Shown: piece by piece, positions 1 to 7,351 of the stretch
Layout: every line of letters begins with the position of its first letter
How positions within the stretch are numbered: position 1 is the stretch's first letter
Notes under the pieces: generated by a model
Database searches by the model: none
The model's input: only the letters and a program-made list of their open reading frames with translations
Told to the model about the DNA's origin: nothing
Made by a program: the position numbers and the translations under genes
Source of the DNA: Planctomycetota bacterium
GTDB taxonomy: Bacteria > Planctomycetota > Phycisphaerae > Phycisphaerales > UBA1924
NCBI GenBank assembly: GCA_024276195.1
Contig: JAJRXR010000015.1
Coordinates: 1 to 43,304, forward strand
DNA length: 43,304 nucleotides
Direction of reading: 5' to 3'

Positions 1-138
1 CGTTGCATCGGGTGGCTCAAGCACAACCGGCGTCTCGGGACTAGGTACGAGAAGCTCGCCACCAGCTTCCTCGCCATGGTCAAGCTCGCCTTCATCAGCC
101 GATACCTGCGACTCTTGGAGCCGTCAGACACAACCTAG
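1..138 (+). mobile_element. IS5-type transposase, C-terminal fragment
   Basis: The first 45 codons read in frame 1 end at a TAG at 136-138. The residues RCIGWLKHNRRLGTRYEKLA, followed by a SFLAMVKLAFI segment and RYLR, match the usual C-terminal end of IS5-family DDE transposases (the part carrying the last acidic residue lies upstream, outside the window). Only the 3' end is present, so whether the element is intact cannot be judged. The next gene begins 10 bp after the stop, so the right inverted repeat must lie at or inside the start of that gene; I could not define it without the left end. Confidence 0.75.
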
Positions 139-148
139 TGCTGTTAGC

Positions 149-1351
149 GTGAATCCCGTTGCAGAATTGCCTGCGATTGAAACCGATGGCGATCGCGGAT
201 GCCTCCCGCTTGGTTCGCTTGCCGTTGCAAGCTGGACGATTGACACGGAGTGTGTTGAGTGCGTCTCAGGCTCTACTTTCGCTGTGGCAGCGGCATGCAC
301 AACGTACATCGCGTGCTTTGGTCCCGCCGATCATGAGGAGGATTGCGGTATAGCGGTAGGCACCTCTTCTGGATGCGGAACTTCATCTGGGGCGTTTGCT
401 CCGAATGATGATCCGGCTCCCCATGCTGTCCAGGCTACTGCAGGCGCCGACATCAATGCAAATGGCGGACTGGTATCAACAGAAACAATTTTCCCCTGCG
501 GCCTTTGTCCACCGAATACTGAGAACTCGCTTGGAGTTGCAGCAGCGGCGGCGGGGGTCCGGGTCGTGTACGACGTGACCTGCCCGACGAATGCCTCGTT
601 CGCGTTCGTTATTACGCCCTCAGTGTCATCTGGACCTGTCCGGGAGTGTTCGATCGCGATCGTGCTCACCGACTGCCCGGGGGCGAGCCCCGTATGGGCG
701 AGTCAGTGTGTGGCACCGGGCGGTTCGGTCACGAACGGGCTCGATTCTTCAGGGGTTGCAATTCTTGACGTTCCGCTTTGTGTTGGGCAAGTCAATCTCA
801 ACCCGGTGGTCTTAAATTTCACGGATGCGGACTTTGACGTGACCGGTGACGGACGGTTCTCCCAGGAGGATGTGTCCGCTGTCACAGCGGGCTCGATGGT
901 TCCCGCGCACGTCGATGCGTTTGACTTTGATGGCAGTGGCGCTGTCGATGCGGAAGAACTCGCCATTGTCCAAGGTGTCATTGACTGCGGCCTCGGCGCC
1001 GGCATCTTCGCCGACGCCGATGCGGACGGCGACGCCGACTGCGCCGACTACGCCCTCATCGTCAGCAACTTCGTTGATGGCAGCGTCCTCGGCGACAGCG
1101 ACTACGAGGTGACCTTCGACTTCGATCTCGACGGCGACAACGACGCGACCGATCGCGACGAGATTCGCCGCCTGCTCAGCCCCGCCGACATGGCGGTCCC
1201 CTTCGGCGTTCTCGATTTCACCGACGTGCTCGCCTTCAACGTGGCTTTCGGGGCGATGGACCCGGCCGCAGACCTGGCGGTCCCCTTCGGCGTGTTTGAT
1301 TTCTCCGACGTCATCGCGTTCAACACGGCGTTCGCCGCCGGTTGCCCGTGA
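149..1351 (+). CDS. Cys-rich protein with EF-hand/dockerin-like loops and GC-type dockerin ending (probably 5'-truncated)
   Basis: A 400-residue reading frame. Residues about 30-225 are Cys-rich (more than ten Cys) with no family I recognise. Residues about 227-345 hold four Asp-rich calcium-loop-like stretches (DVTGDGRFSQED, DFDGSGAVDAEE, DADADGDADCAD, DLDGDNDATDRD), as in dockerin or EF-hand modules. Residues about 345-400 are two copies of a PFGxxDF(S/T)DVxAF unit ending in AAGCP, the same ending as the protein at 2965-5049. Extracellular display or anchoring is inferred. There is no signal peptide, no ribosome binding site before the GTG at 149, and a transposase ends 10 bp upstream, so the true N-terminus was probably removed by the insertion. 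Base composition is lower in the first half than in the second. Confidence 0.6.
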   Translation: MNPVAELPAIETDGDRGCLPLGSLAVASWTIDTECVECVSGSTFAVAAACTTYIACFGPADHEEDCGIAVGTSSGCGTSSGAFAPNDDPAPHAVQATAGADINANGGLVSTETIFPCGLCPPNTENSLGVAAAAAGVRVVYDVTCPTNASFAFVITPSVSSGPVRECSIAIVLTDCPGASPVWASQCVAPGGSVTNGLDSSGVAILDVPLCVGQVNLNPVVLNFTDADFDVTGDGRFSQEDVSAVTAGSMVPAHVDAFDFDGSGAVDAEELAIVQGVIDCGLGAGIFADADADGDADCADYALIVSNFVDGSVLGDSDYEVTFDFDLDGDNDATDRDEIRRLLSPADMAVPFGVLDFTDVLAFNVAFGAMDPAADLAVPFGVFDFSDVIAFNTAFAAGCP

Positions 1352-1458
1352 TCTTTGCCGGTCCGGCAACCGCACCGGGCCGATGAAGATCTGGTAATCC
1401 CGGCTCGCCCCGCCGCCCCAACTGGTGCGGCGAACACAGCCTTGCACAGTCCTGCACA

Positions 1459-1487
1459 GGGGCGCCCGATCGCCGGGCGCCCCTTTC
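1459..1487. terminator. Intrinsic terminator between convergent genes
   Basis: Perfect 10-bp stem GGGGCGCCCG / CGGGCGCCCC with loop ATCGC, followed by TTT. It sits between the dockerin-like gene on the plus strand and the pseudopilin gene on the minus strand. The T run is short and on the plus side, so it best serves the upstream plus-strand gene. The rest of 1352-1601 shows only a short direct repeat (TGCACAG twice, near 1444-1459). Confidence 0.7.
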
Positions 1488-1601
1488 TCGTGCCGGCGTG
1501 TACCGGATGCCGGGCGGGTGGCATGGTCTGAGCCCACAGGGCGAAGGCCATGCGAGAGCCAGAACCCGATCGATGGGCTCGGATGATCCGCCGGGTGGCG
1601 A

Positions 1602-2564
1602 TCAGTCGATGGTCATGAGGTCGTTGCTCCGCCCCGGACGAATCATGTTGACACTCTGGGAGTTGGTCCGTCTGCGAGTGCGATCGGTGTACGGGTCAAA
1701 GAAAGTGGCGTGGATGTTGCCTCTGAGGAACTCCGCATGCCCATCAATAAAGACCCAGTTGCCGCCATCTTTGCCGTGGTTGTCCTGCTCGGCGTACGAC
1801 TGGTCAACGTACCCGCTCTGGCCTTCATAGATGCCTGGGTTGCCCGGCAGGCCGACGTCTTGCCACTGGCCATTCTGATAGAACGAGTTGGTTCGGATGT
1901 CGTTGCCGTTGGTCTCGTCACCCCACAGCGGCGCCGGGGCGATGATCGTGGGCTCGTTCAGCTTGAACCCGACGATATAGAGATAGCTGATATTATAGGA
2001 AATAACATCCGGCTCCCCGCCCGGCGCCTCGGGTGTTTTCTGGACGCCGTTCTCGTAGAGGGTATTGAGCCACCCCGGCGGGCGTCCGTAGTAGTAATCT
2101 TCTCTGTCGGACGGACAGAGCAGCGTCTCAACCCCGGCGAGGTAGCTCAGCAGCAGCGGCTCGTCGTTGCCGTCTGCATACTCGTTGATGTGTCCCGGCA
2201 CGCCCCAGTAGCCGATATCACCGCTCCCGCCTGGACCAGAAGCAATGCCGTCCCCGATCTGGCGGAGGCTGAACAGGCCCGCGATCCCGCCATAGACCCA
2301 CTGGGCGTCAATCGTGCCCGTGAATGCGGGGTTGTCCGGGATCGGCTGCACCGGGAACCAGTCCCGCTGGTCATTGGCGTATGTGAACATCGCGATGCCG
2401 ATTTGGCGGGTGCCCGCGAGGCACTTAGTGAGTTTGGCGGTCTCTCTCGCCTTGCCCAACGCCGGCAGCAAGATCCCGATCAGCAGGGCGATGATGGCGA
2501 TGACCACCAGCAGCTCGATGAGAGTGAACGCGGGTTTCGCTCGCCGGTGACGGTGCGTGTTCAT
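1602..2564 (-). CDS. Pseudopilin-like protein with type IV prepilin N-terminus
   Basis: A 320-residue protein starting with a short basic leader and a prepilin peptidase site: cleavage expected before Phe13 in [13 protein letters not shown], with Glu at mature position 5 (Glu17), then a hydrophobic helix to about residue 36 ending in LLPALGKAR. The C-terminal part has [11 protein letters not shown], the GH motif common in planctomycete type II secretion-like pseudopilins. The family is strongly expanded in planctomycetes; individual roles are mostly unknown. The ATG has a good ribosome binding site (AAGGAAGG about 6 nt upstream). It appears monocistronic, with about 400 bp of non-coding DNA upstream. 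Confidence 0.85.
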   Translation of the reverse strand: MNTHRHRRAKPAFTLIELLVVIAIIALLIGILLPALGKARETAKLTKCLAGTRQIGIAMFTYANDQRDWFPVQPIPDNPAFTGTIDAQWVYGGIAGLFSLRQIGDGIASGPGGSGDIGYWGVPGHINEYADGNDEPLLLSYLAGVETLLCPSDREDYYYGRPPGWLNTLYENGVQKTPEAPGGEPDVISYNISYLYIVGFKLNEPTIIAPAPLWGDETNGNDIRTNSFYQNGQWQDVGLPGNPGIYEGQSGYVDQSYAEQDNHGKDGGNWVFIDGHAEFLRGNIHATFFDPYTDRTRRRTNSQSVNMIRPGRSNDLMTID

Positions 2565-2964
2565 CCAGGGCCTTCCTTGTCGCCTCAGGCGCCCGGGGGT
2601 CCTCGGACCCCTCTCGATCGGGCTGAGACCATTGCTACACCATAATCAGGATTCGCCCGCCCATCAACGCCGGTTGCGGATTGGGGGAAGGTATGGGGGG
2701 ATGGGCTGGGCGAAGGCGCCGGGTGCATATGCACAGATCGCCCAGTTTGTCAGCGATCCGGGGGCGAGAGCCCGTGAGTCAAGAGAAAAGCCTTGCCTGG
2801 GCGGCGAGGGTCTCGCTTCATGGAGCCAACGCCGCTAATCTGAGGTGTTGGGCCGGAATTGGCCCAGCACGAGGAGACGGACGCCCACCGGGCGCCCGGG
2901 AAATCTGTCGCCCTGCGGCACGGCGTCGCGCGGGTGTTTGTCACGATTCAGAGGGAGATTCACG
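2565..2964. other. 400-bp divergent intergenic region
   Basis: Separates the minus-strand pseudopilin gene from the plus-strand 694-residue secreted protein, so it must hold both promoters. On the minus-strand leader side a hairpin GGGGTCC/GGACCCC lies at 2596-2611. On the plus side a longer hairpin lies at 2846-2869. A TAATCT at 2836-2841 could be a -10 for the plus gene, but I see no convincing -35. No small ORF with a ribosome binding site was recognised. Confidence 0.5.
2846..2869 (+). promoter_or_regulatory. Hairpin in the probable 5' UTR of the 694-residue protein
   Basis: TGTTGGGCC / GGCCCAGCA, a 9-bp stem with one G-U pair and loop GGAATT, ending about 95 nt before the start codon and just after a TAATCT hexamer. 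No T run follows it, so it is not a standard terminator; an mRNA-stabilising or regulatory leader hairpin is possible. Confidence 0.35.
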
Positions 2965-5049
2965 ATGCGGAATACAGCAGTTTCAGCGGCGGCTCTCGTC
3001 GCCCTGGCCGGGGCGGCCCTGGCCCAGCCCGTGGTTGACGGTATTTACGATCCGGGGACCGAGGGCGCTTTCTACTCCGACGTGCTCTGGTCACAGAACC
3101 AGCCCACCGCGTTCGGCGACAGCGAGGCCGGCGAGTTCACCGGCGGTGATTTCGGCGAAGACCCCGCACTCGTCACCACCGGCGTCGAGATCTGCATCCC
3201 CCTGACCGCCATCGGCGGACCTCTCGAAGCCTCGGGCGGAACCTCCGCCTTCTCGCTCGCTGGCTGGGTCAACTCGGGTGATCGCACCTTCATGTCCAAC
3301 CAGCTCATCCACGCCGGCGACCTGCCGCTCGACACCAACAACCTCGGCGGCGCGCCGGACTTCACCGCCCTCGGCGGAACCCAGCACGACGCGATGGCCG
3401 CCAACAACGGCGCGATCATCGTCGATGGTCAGCTCGACGCCAACTACGGCGCCGCCCAGTTCCTCCAGACCAACTTCACCGGCTTCGGCAATGACACCTC
3501 CGGCACCGAGATCGGTGGCGGCGGCTCCGAGATCGACGCCGTCTACGCCGCGACCGACGGCGTGAACCTCTACCTCTTCATCGCCGGCAACCTCGAGGCC
3601 AACGGCAACGCCATGGACCTCTACATCGACTCCGACGCGAACGCCGGCACCGGCGCGACCGTCCTCGGCGCTGGCGCCGGGGCTGGCGCGTTCATCATCG
3701 ACGGGCAGAGCGGCCTCGCGTTTGACGCCGGCTTCGGGGCCGATTTCCTCGTCTCCGCCGACGCCTGGAACCACGACGCCGACGACGGCACCACCCCCAA
3801 CGTCCCGCGCCTCTGGGCCGGACCCGTGGGCGGCGCCATCGACGACCAGGGTTCCCTCGCGGGCCACGGCGCCGCCAACGCGGGCGCTGTTCTCAACGGC
3901 TACTCGCTGGGCGTTGACAACTCGAACATCGCGGGCGTCATCGGCGACGCCGCAGCGCCTTCACCGATCGCCCCGGACGCCGACTGGGGCTACGGCTCCG
4001 AGCTCAACAACGTCCGCGCCTACATCGACCCCGCCGACGGCCCCATGGGTCGCCTCTACATCTTCATCGGCGCCAACGCCGAGGCCAACTTCAACAAGAT
4101 CAACTTCTTCCTCGACTGCGCCCCAGGCGGCCAGGGCACGCTCCGCAACGACAACGTTGACATCAGCTTCAACGGCCTCAACCGCATGGCCGACCTCATC
4201 TTTGACCCCCCATTCACCGCCAACTACTGGATCAACACCAACATGGGCGTTGATGGCGGCACGGGCAACCTCCAGAACTTCACCGATGCAGGCGTGATCA
4301 GAACCGACGGCGTCCTTCTCGATCCGTTCTTCCTGCTGACCGCGGACTACGGCTCGTTCTTCGGCGGCTTCGTCACCGACGGCACCGGCGCCCCTGTCGT
4401 TGACCCGGTACAGCTTATGGACTTCTCCGGTCCCCGCTTCGACGAGCAGGACGGCTTCCTTGCCAGCCTGTTCTCGAACTACGGACCCAGCGGTTCGGTC
4501 GATGTCGGTCTCGACATCCTCATGGGCGTCCTTCCTTCCGGTTCTATCCCCCCGAGCAACTTGGTCGAGCTCGACATCAACAACTCCAACACCGGGGGCG
4601 TCACTGCCAACGACGCCGCGGTCCCCAGCGTCGCCGACGCTCCGAACGTCAACACGGGCATCGAGATCTCGGTTGACCTTGCCGAGCTTGGCTGGGACGG
4701 CGTGCAGGACATCCTCCTTGCCGGCTGGGTTGCCAGCGGCGGCTTCGACTTCATCTCCAACCAGGTCATCGGCGGCCTCCCCGCCGTGGACAACCTCGGT
4801 GAGGTCTCACTCATCGACTTCACCGCGATCAGCGGCGACCAGTTTGTCAACCTCACCGCCGTCGCCGGCGGGTGCAACGCCGCTGATCTCGCCGAGCCCT
4901 TCGGCACCCTCGACTTCTCCGACGTCATCGCCTTCCTGACCGCCTTCGGCTCCATGGACCCGGCCGCCGACCTGGCCGCCCCCTTCGGCACCTTCGACTT
5001 CTCCGACGTCATCGCCTTCCTCGGCGCCTTCGGCGCTGGCTGCCCGTAA
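2965..5049 (+). CDS. Large secreted protein with internal duplication and GC-type dockerin ending
   Basis: 694 residues from the ATG at 2965, chosen because it has a ribosome binding site (GAGGGA, 2951-2956) and gives a clean signal peptide (MRNTAVSAAA..., cleavage likely after ALA-Q at about residue 20-21). The body is not a family I know. It contains related segments: residues about 71-120 (TGVEICIPLTAIGG, SNQLIHAG) resemble 563-630 (TGIEISVDLAELGW, SNQVIGG), and about 198-225 (LYLFIAGNLEANGNAMDLYI) resembles 361-385 (LYIFIGANAEANFNKINFFL). The last about 58 residues are two PFGT(L/F)DFSDVIAF units ending in GAGCP. An exported, possibly surface-attached protein is inferred. A strong terminator follows. 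Confidence 0.75.
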   Translation: MRNTAVSAAALVALAGAALAQPVVDGIYDPGTEGAFYSDVLWSQNQPTAFGDSEAGEFTGGDFGEDPALVTTGVEICIPLTAIGGPLEASGGTSAFSLAGWVNSGDRTFMSNQLIHAGDLPLDTNNLGGAPDFTALGGTQHDAMAANNGAIIVDGQLDANYGAAQFLQTNFTGFGNDTSGTEIGGGGSEIDAVYAATDGVNLYLFIAGNLEANGNAMDLYIDSDANAGTGATVLGAGAGAGAFIIDGQSGLAFDAGFGADFLVSADAWNHDADDGTTPNVPRLWAGPVGGAIDDQGSLAGHGAANAGAVLNGYSLGVDNSNIAGVIGDAAAPSPIAPDADWGYGSELNNVRAYIDPADGPMGRLYIFIGANAEANFNKINFFLDCAPGGQGTLRNDNVDISFNGLNRMADLIFDPPFTANYWINTNMGVDGGTGNLQNFTDAGVIRTDGVLLDPFFLLTADYGSFFGGFVTDGTGAPVVDPVQLMDFSGPRFDEQDGFLASLFSNYGPSGSVDVGLDILMGVLPSGSIPPSNLVELDINNSNTGGVTANDAAVPSVADAPNVNTGIEISVDLAELGWDGVQDILLAGWVASGGFDFISNQVIGGLPAVDNLGEVSLIDFTAISGDQFVNLTAVAGGCNAADLAEPFGTLDFSDVIAFLTAFGSMDPAADLAAPFGTFDFSDVIAFLGAFGAGCP

Positions 5050-5080
5050 CCCGGTAGCGCCTCGGTTTCCGCTTCACCAC

Positions 5081-5116
5081 GCCGCCCGCGCTCTCCGCGC
5101 GGGCGGCTTTCTTTTT
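5081..5116 (+). terminator. Strong intrinsic terminator
   Basis: Perfect 11-bp stem GCCGCCCGCGC / GCGCGGGCGGC with loop TCTCC, followed by TTTCTTTTT. It ends the transcript of the 694-residue protein and isolates the next gene. Confidence 0.9.
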
Positions 5117-5119
5117 CGG

Positions 5120-5148
5120 TCAACACCACCTTTCGGCGCCGCTAAACT
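5120..5148 (+). promoter_or_regulatory. Promoter of the esterase gene, leaderless arrangement
   Basis: TCAACA (5120-5125), 17-bp spacer, TAAACT (5143-5148). The -10 ends 6 nt before the ATG at 5155, so a start site about 7 nt downstream falls on the A of the start codon. There is no ribosome binding site. It lies immediately after the previous terminator. Confidence 0.5.
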
Positions 5149-5154
5149 CGCTCC

Positions 5155-6438
5155 ATGCTGACCGCGAAACCCCTCCTCCGCCCCATCGTCTCCGCCCTGG
5201 CCCTCGCCCTCCTGGCGCCTTTCGCCCAGGCCCAGTTGGTCCACCCCGAATCACTCGAACAGGGCTTTGTCATCGTTGTCGATGATGTCCCGCGCATGGC
5301 TTCGAAGGACAAGCCCATGTTCCTCGCCTCCAACTTCGGTGGCTGGGACCCGGCCAAGCCCGAGTTCGTGATGACCGCGCGCTCCGACGGACGCTGGCAG
5401 ATCGTTTTCGAGAAGCCAGAACGCACCGGCACGCTCCAGTTCAAGTTCACCCTCGGCTCCTGGGACTCCGTCGAGACCGATCCCGACGGCGCCGACATCG
5501 ACAACCGCACACTCCCCAAGATCGATCTCGCCAGCCTCAAAGCAGGCGAGGTTCCCGTGTTCGAGTTCCGCGTCCCCAAGTTCCGCTCTGCGGCGGATGT
5601 CGCCAACGAGCGCCAGTCCACGCAGTACCGCGATCTTGACGTCACCGGCACGGTCCGCCGCCTTCAGGTCGCGGGCGGAGCGGGCGACGCCGCCGGCTCC
5701 ATGCGAGATCTGTTTGTCTGGCTCCCGCCAAGCTATGACGACAGCCCAGATCGCTCCTACCCCGTGCTCTACCTCTTTGATGGCCAGAACCTGTTCGAGG
5801 AGAATGCAACGCAGTGGGGCGACTGGGGCGCCGACGAAACGGCGACCCGCCTCATCAAAGAGGGGACGATCCAGGAGCTCATCATCGTCGGTGTTCCGAA
5901 CGCCGGCGCCGCCCGCGCGCAAGAGTACCTCCCGTTCGACGTCGGGCGCAATGTCGAGCCCCACGGCGACACGTTCGCGCGCTGGTTCATGGGCGAGATC
6001 AAGCCCCGCGTCGAACGCGCCTTTCGCGTCTCGACCGACCCCGCCAACACCGCCATCGGCGGCGCCTCCTACGGCAGCGTGATCAGCCTCTACATTGCTG
6101 CGCAGTACCCCGACGCCTTCGGCTCGGTGCTGCTCGAGAGTTTCCCGCCGGTGGACGCCCGTTCCAGCGAACCGCGCGAGTATCTCGACTCGATCAGCGA
6201 CTGGCCCGCCAAGGTCTCCATCGGTGTCGGTGATAGCGAGTTCGGCGCCTCGCCCGAGAACGCGGATCGCAACGCCGCCTATGTCCGCTGGAGCGAGTCG
6301 CTCCGCGACCAGATTGCCGAGGCCGGCCTCGGGAGCGATCGCCTCCGCCTCACCATCACGCCCGGCGCGCGTCACAATGAGCAAGCCTGGAAAGAACGCC
6401 TGCCCGGCGCCCTCGAGTTTCTGTTTCCAAGTGAGTAG
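5155..6438 (+). CDS. Secreted alpha/beta-hydrolase, esterase D/Fes-like
   Basis: 427 residues with a signal peptide (cleavage near AQA-Q, residue 24-25). Residues about 45-140 look like an N-terminal beta-sandwich related to carbohydrate-binding module 48 (SNFGGWDPAKPEF, then WQIVFEKPE and LQFKFTLGSW). Residues about 180-427 are a putative-esterase domain: LFVWLPPSY, YPVLYLFDGQNLF, the nucleophile elbow GGASYGS with Ser305, and a late catalytic His407 in ARHNEQAW. Such proteins hydrolyse acyl or siderophore esters in the periplasm or outside; the substrate cannot be read from sequence. It seems to be a single-gene unit with its own promoter. Confidence 0.8.
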   Translation: MLTAKPLLRPIVSALALALLAPFAQAQLVHPESLEQGFVIVVDDVPRMASKDKPMFLASNFGGWDPAKPEFVMTARSDGRWQIVFEKPERTGTLQFKFTLGSWDSVETDPDGADIDNRTLPKIDLASLKAGEVPVFEFRVPKFRSAADVANERQSTQYRDLDVTGTVRRLQVAGGAGDAAGSMRDLFVWLPPSYDDSPDRSYPVLYLFDGQNLFEENATQWGDWGADETATRLIKEGTIQELIIVGVPNAGAARAQEYLPFDVGRNVEPHGDTFARWFMGEIKPRVERAFRVSTDPANTAIGGASYGSVISLYIAAQYPDAFGSVLLESFPPVDARSSEPREYLDSISDWPAKVSIGVGDSEFGASPENADRNAAYVRWSESLRDQIAEAGLGSDRLRLTITPGARHNEQAWKERLPGALEFLFPSE

Positions 6439-6497
6439 GCGAGTTCACGAAATCCCGAACAGACCCAGAGTATCGAGCGAGATTTGCGGCTGAGCGG

Positions 6498-6526
6498 TTT
6501 ACGCGGGCGTCACGAGTCTGTAGTCT
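6498..6526 (+). promoter_or_regulatory. Probable promoter of the PEP-CTERM gene
   Basis: TTTACG (6498-6503), 17-bp spacer, TAGTCT (6521-6526) with an upstream TG extended -10. It would give a leader of about 68 nt that includes the hairpin at 6547-6568. Confidence 0.4.
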
Positions 6527-6546
6527 GGGATCTGTAAAGAGAGAGT

Positions 6547-6568
6547 TCATCACCCGCCGGGGTGATGA
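6547..6568 (+). promoter_or_regulatory. Perfect hairpin in the 5' UTR of the PEP-CTERM gene
   Basis: TCATCACCC / GGGTGATGA, a 9-bp perfect stem with loop GCCG, 33 nt before the start codon and followed by a long purine-rich tract (GAGAGATCGATAGAGAGTC). It could be an mRNA 5' stabiliser or a regulatory element; there is no T run. Confidence 0.45.
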
Positions 6569-6600
6569 GAGAGATCGATAGAGAGTCTAAGGAGAGAGAG

Positions 6601-7335
6601 ATGAAGCGAGCAATTCTCGCGGGAATCGTCGTGGCGGCTGGCGCCTCAATCGCAAGCGCTGATGTGTACGCGGATAACGTCGGCAACGAACTCGCCGGCG
6701 GCGATCTGGCGGACTTCTTCCAGAGCCAGGGCTTCGACCATCTGGACATCGTCCAGGTCGAAGTCACCAATGACAACCAGTTCATTTACTTCGACATCAC
6801 GCTCAACGCGGATCTCGACGCGACGAACTGGGGCAAGTACATCGTCGGCATCGACACCGGCGCCAACGCCGGTGACAACTCCACCGACCCCGGCTCCTGG
6901 AACCGCAACGTCGATTGGGGGCGCGGCATCACGCACTTCCTCGGCTCGTGGGCCGACGAAGGCGGCTCCGGCGCCGGCGCCGAACTCCGATCCTACGACG
7001 GCGCCAACTGGGGCCTCACCGATGCGACCTACCTCGGAGGTGGCCTCGTCACCGCCAGCGACGCCGGGCATGCCTCGGGCATCCAGAGCATCGCCGTTGA
7101 CTTCGCCTCGCTCGGCTTGTCCATCGGTGACACCTTCGACTTCGACGTCTTCTCCTCCGGTGGTGGCGCCGATCCGGGCGTCGATCACCTCTCCCGCTCG
7201 GACCCGTCCACCCCAGACTGGGGCACCCAGTCCGTCGCTGGTCAGTTCCTGAGCTACACCATCGTCCCCGCGCCGAGCTCTTTGGCTCTGCTGGGCCTGG
7301 GCGCTCTGGGCGCTACGCGCCGCCGCCGCGCCTAA
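6601..7335 (+). CDS. Secreted protein with PEP-CTERM-like sorting signal
   Basis: 244 residues from the ATG at 6601, which has an excellent ribosome binding site (AAGGAGAGAGAG directly upstream) and a signal peptide with cleavage near ASA-D (residue 20). An in-frame ATG at 6562 lies inside the leader hairpin and is rejected. The end reads VPAPSSLALLGLGALGATRR plus further Arg: a PxPSS motif, short hydrophobic helix and basic tail, as in PEP-CTERM proteins sorted by exosortase. The body (residues about 20-220) is Gly/Asp-rich, with no enzyme motif that I recognise. Anchoring or export to the outer surface is inferred. No exosortase gene is in the window. Confidence 0.8.
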   Translation: MKRAILAGIVVAAGASIASADVYADNVGNELAGGDLADFFQSQGFDHLDIVQVEVTNDNQFIYFDITLNADLDATNWGKYIVGIDTGANAGDNSTDPGSWNRNVDWGRGITHFLGSWADEGGSGAGAELRSYDGANWGLTDATYLGGGLVTASDAGHASGIQSIAVDFASLGLSIGDTFDFDVFSSGGGADPGVDHLSRSDPSTPDWGTQSVAGQFLSYTIVPAPSSLALLGLGALGATRRRRA

Positions 7336-7351
7336 ACAGCTCTCGCTGTGC

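Noticed and set aside
2565-2964. Possible riboswitch in the long intergenic region
   Set aside because: Two hairpins are present but no conserved aptamer core that I know is visible, and the downstream gene is not metabolic.
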